Assembly (NCBI GenBank): GCA_016839425.1
Contig: JAEOUI010000239.1
Location: 1-8,108, forward strand
Source of the DNA: Promethearchaeota archaeon
GTDB lineage: Archaea; Asgardarchaeota; Lokiarchaeia; Sigynarchaeales; SOKP01
Length of the DNA stretch: 8,108 nucleotides
Direction: 5' to 3'
Positions 6,979-8,108 of this stretch are shown piece by piece. Under the pieces are notes generated by a model. The model saw only the letters and a list, made by a program, of their open reading frames with translations, did no database searches and was not told the DNA's origin. Both the position numbers and the translations under genes were made by a program. How positions within the stretch are numbered: position 1 is the first letter of the stretch; each line of letters begins with the position of its first letter.

Positions 6979-6991
6979 ATAAAAAATTAAA
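6968..6991 (+). repeat. Perfect tandem duplication of a 12-mer (TAAAAAATTAAA x2)
   Basis: Two exact copies of TAAAAAATTAAA abut at 6968-6979 and 6980-6991, the first containing the last codons and TAA of the radical SAM-SCP2 gene. It looks like simple A-rich slippage; no function is evident. Confidence 0.8.
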
Positions 6992-7011
6992 AAAAACAAG
7001 AGATCATTAAG

Positions 7012-8108
7012 ATGGAATGGAAACCAGATGTTAAAGAATTATACGATAAGATCGTAGAAAAGATGCCGGAGTTTGTAAAACCCGTTATAGCACCGGAACT
7101 ATTAAACAAGGCTGAATCAAAATGCAAAGAAAGGAATTCTCAAGAAGTTGCGGAAATAGATTTGATCGTGGGATTATTTGAAGTAACACCTCCTACTTTC
7201 CAGCCAACTGTAATTGCTGATTTAGAAGAGATGGGCGTTTCATACGATAAATATCTGGCAAAAGTCAAATCAGAATTTAAATGTAATAACGACCTCGAGC
7301 AGATGATCGACGATATTTCTAAGATATGTGAAATTTCGGGAGTTGATTATAATAAAGATGCAATGTCTAAAGCAATATATGCTTTTGAGGATTTTTTCAG
7401 AGGTGCTCCTGTTTCAATAAGAACTACTACTAAACCTGTTGAGAGAAGAGATGTTGCATTGAGATATGTGGAATTTTTCATGCCACATAATCCAGATCCT
7501 TATACAATGGCTGTTAATAACGGATTAATAAAGAAGAATGGCCATCTCATTCACGAAATGATGATTGAATCGATAAGTATTTTCGAAATGATGGGTTATG
7601 GTGTAGATGTAGATGCAAAAAATGGACTATCAAAAATTTGGCCTTTTGTTGTTCCTGGCTCAATTGAACCAATCTTCTCAATGAAAGCCGTACCTCCAGC
7701 TTTTAAAGAATATAAGCAATATTTTGAAAGGCACGGATTAACTGTATTTAGTCTTTTTGCATTTGATTTTTTACATCACACGATGAATATTTATTTCATG
7801 CTCAAGCAACCAGCACAATCGACATTAGAGGACTGCATTAAGCTCGTGGAAGAATTAGGATTTACACCTGCCTCTGATGAGATAATGGAGGGTTGCCGTA
7901 AAGCCGCCCATTTAAACTTTACATTTAGCTGGGAATCTGGAAGAATCGAGCGATTGTGTTTTGGTGTCACCGTTAATGACGAAAAGGAAGTACCCACGCA
8001 TATAGATCCCTTAATTAAAGAGTTCGTTGAAAAAACACCACTTCAAAGCGATTCGAGAAAATTCATATGGGGCGCTACTTTTACACCTAGAGGTATTTAT
8101 TATAAAAT
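7012..8108 (+). CDS. NphB/CloQ-like ABBA aromatic prenyltransferase with N-terminal PCP_red-like module (3' end outside window)
   Basis: 365 codons are visible and the frame is open at the right edge. Residues 1-82 are the same module found on both SPASM paralogs (MEW start, MPEF, LFEVTPPTFQPTV, DKYL). From about 95 on the sequence follows the NphB (Orf2) aromatic prenyltransferase fold: DPYTMAVNNGLI, KIWPFVVP, AVPPAF, the FERHGL segment, MNIYF, TLEDCIKLVEELGF, FSWESGRIERLCFGV and ATFTPRGIYYK. By alignment from memory K208, N259, R314 and K365 match diphosphate-binding residues of NphB (K119, N173, R228, K284), whereas the Mg-binding Asp62 seems replaced by Tyr or Arg (151-152). NphB has about 23 residues after that last Lys, so only the final strand and helix should be missing. 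Family role: transfer of a dimethylallyl, geranyl or longer prenyl group to an electron-rich aromatic. It starts 33 nt after the previous stop with a poor SD (AGAGATC) and no TATA box. I know of no described fusion of this kind. Confidence 0.85.
   Translation, partial: MEWKPDVKELYDKIVEKMPEFVKPVIAPELLNKAESKCKERNSQEVAEIDLIVGLFEVTPPTFQPTVIADLEEMGVSYDKYLAKVKSEFKCNNDLEQMIDDISKICEISGVDYNKDAMSKAIYAFEDFFRGAPVSIRTTTKPVERRDVALRYVEFFMPHNPDPYTMAVNNGLIKKNGHLIHEMMIESISIFEMMGYGVDVDAKNGLSKIWPFVVPGSIEPIFSMKAVPPAFKEYKQYFERHGLTVFSLFAFDFLHHTMNIYFMLKQPAQSTLEDCIKLVEELGFTPASDEIMEGCRKAAHLNFTFSWESGRIERLCFGVTVNDEKEVPTHIDPLIKEFVEKTPLQSDSRKFIWGATFTPRGIYYK

Noticed and set aside
7791..7997. Reverse-strand open frame of 68 codons
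   Set aside because: It is antisense to the most conserved part of the prenyltransferase (MNIYF to CFGV), so it is a coding shadow.

Overview
The window looks like AT-rich archaeal DNA. Ribosome-binding sites built around a GGTGA core (AGGTGA, GGGTGA, AAGTGA) precede several genes, and TTTATATA boxes lie at archaeal distances upstream of two of them. All convincing genes are on the plus strand. An Asgard-type or other low-GC anaerobic archaeon would fit, since four oxygen-sensitive radical SAM enzymes sit side by side, but no taxonomic marker gene is present and this assignment is an inference.

Layout. Positions 1-1092 hold two weakly supported, unrecognised reading frames: one running in from the left edge and ending at 297, and a predicted two-helix membrane protein at 379-1092. 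Positions 1093-1212 hold a possible 42-residue ORF and a TATA-like element. From 1213 to the right edge runs a tight co-directional cluster of five genes with gaps of 11 to 43 nt: two tandem paralogous radical SAM/SPASM enzymes (1213-2583, 2595-3995), a cobalamin-binding-type radical SAM enzyme (4011-5426), a radical SAM enzyme with a C-terminal SCP2-like lipid-binding domain (5470-6978), and an NphB/CloQ-like ABBA aromatic prenyltransferase (7012 to beyond 8108).

The most notable observation is that the prenyltransferase and both tandem SPASM enzymes begin with the same ~82-residue module, which faintly resembles the small PCP_red domain of dark-operative protochlorophyllide reductase. One N-terminal module on two unrelated catalytic folds in one operon suggests a common docking, carrier or substrate-binding function. 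Together with an SCP2-like lipid pocket and an aromatic prenyltransferase, the cluster reads as an undescribed anaerobic pathway making a prenylated, hydrophobic aromatic or cofactor-like molecule. The product cannot be named from sequence. The fold assignments of the radical SAM enzymes are secure, the prenyltransferase and SCP2 assignments rest on alignment from memory to recognised family patterns, and the pathway is inference.
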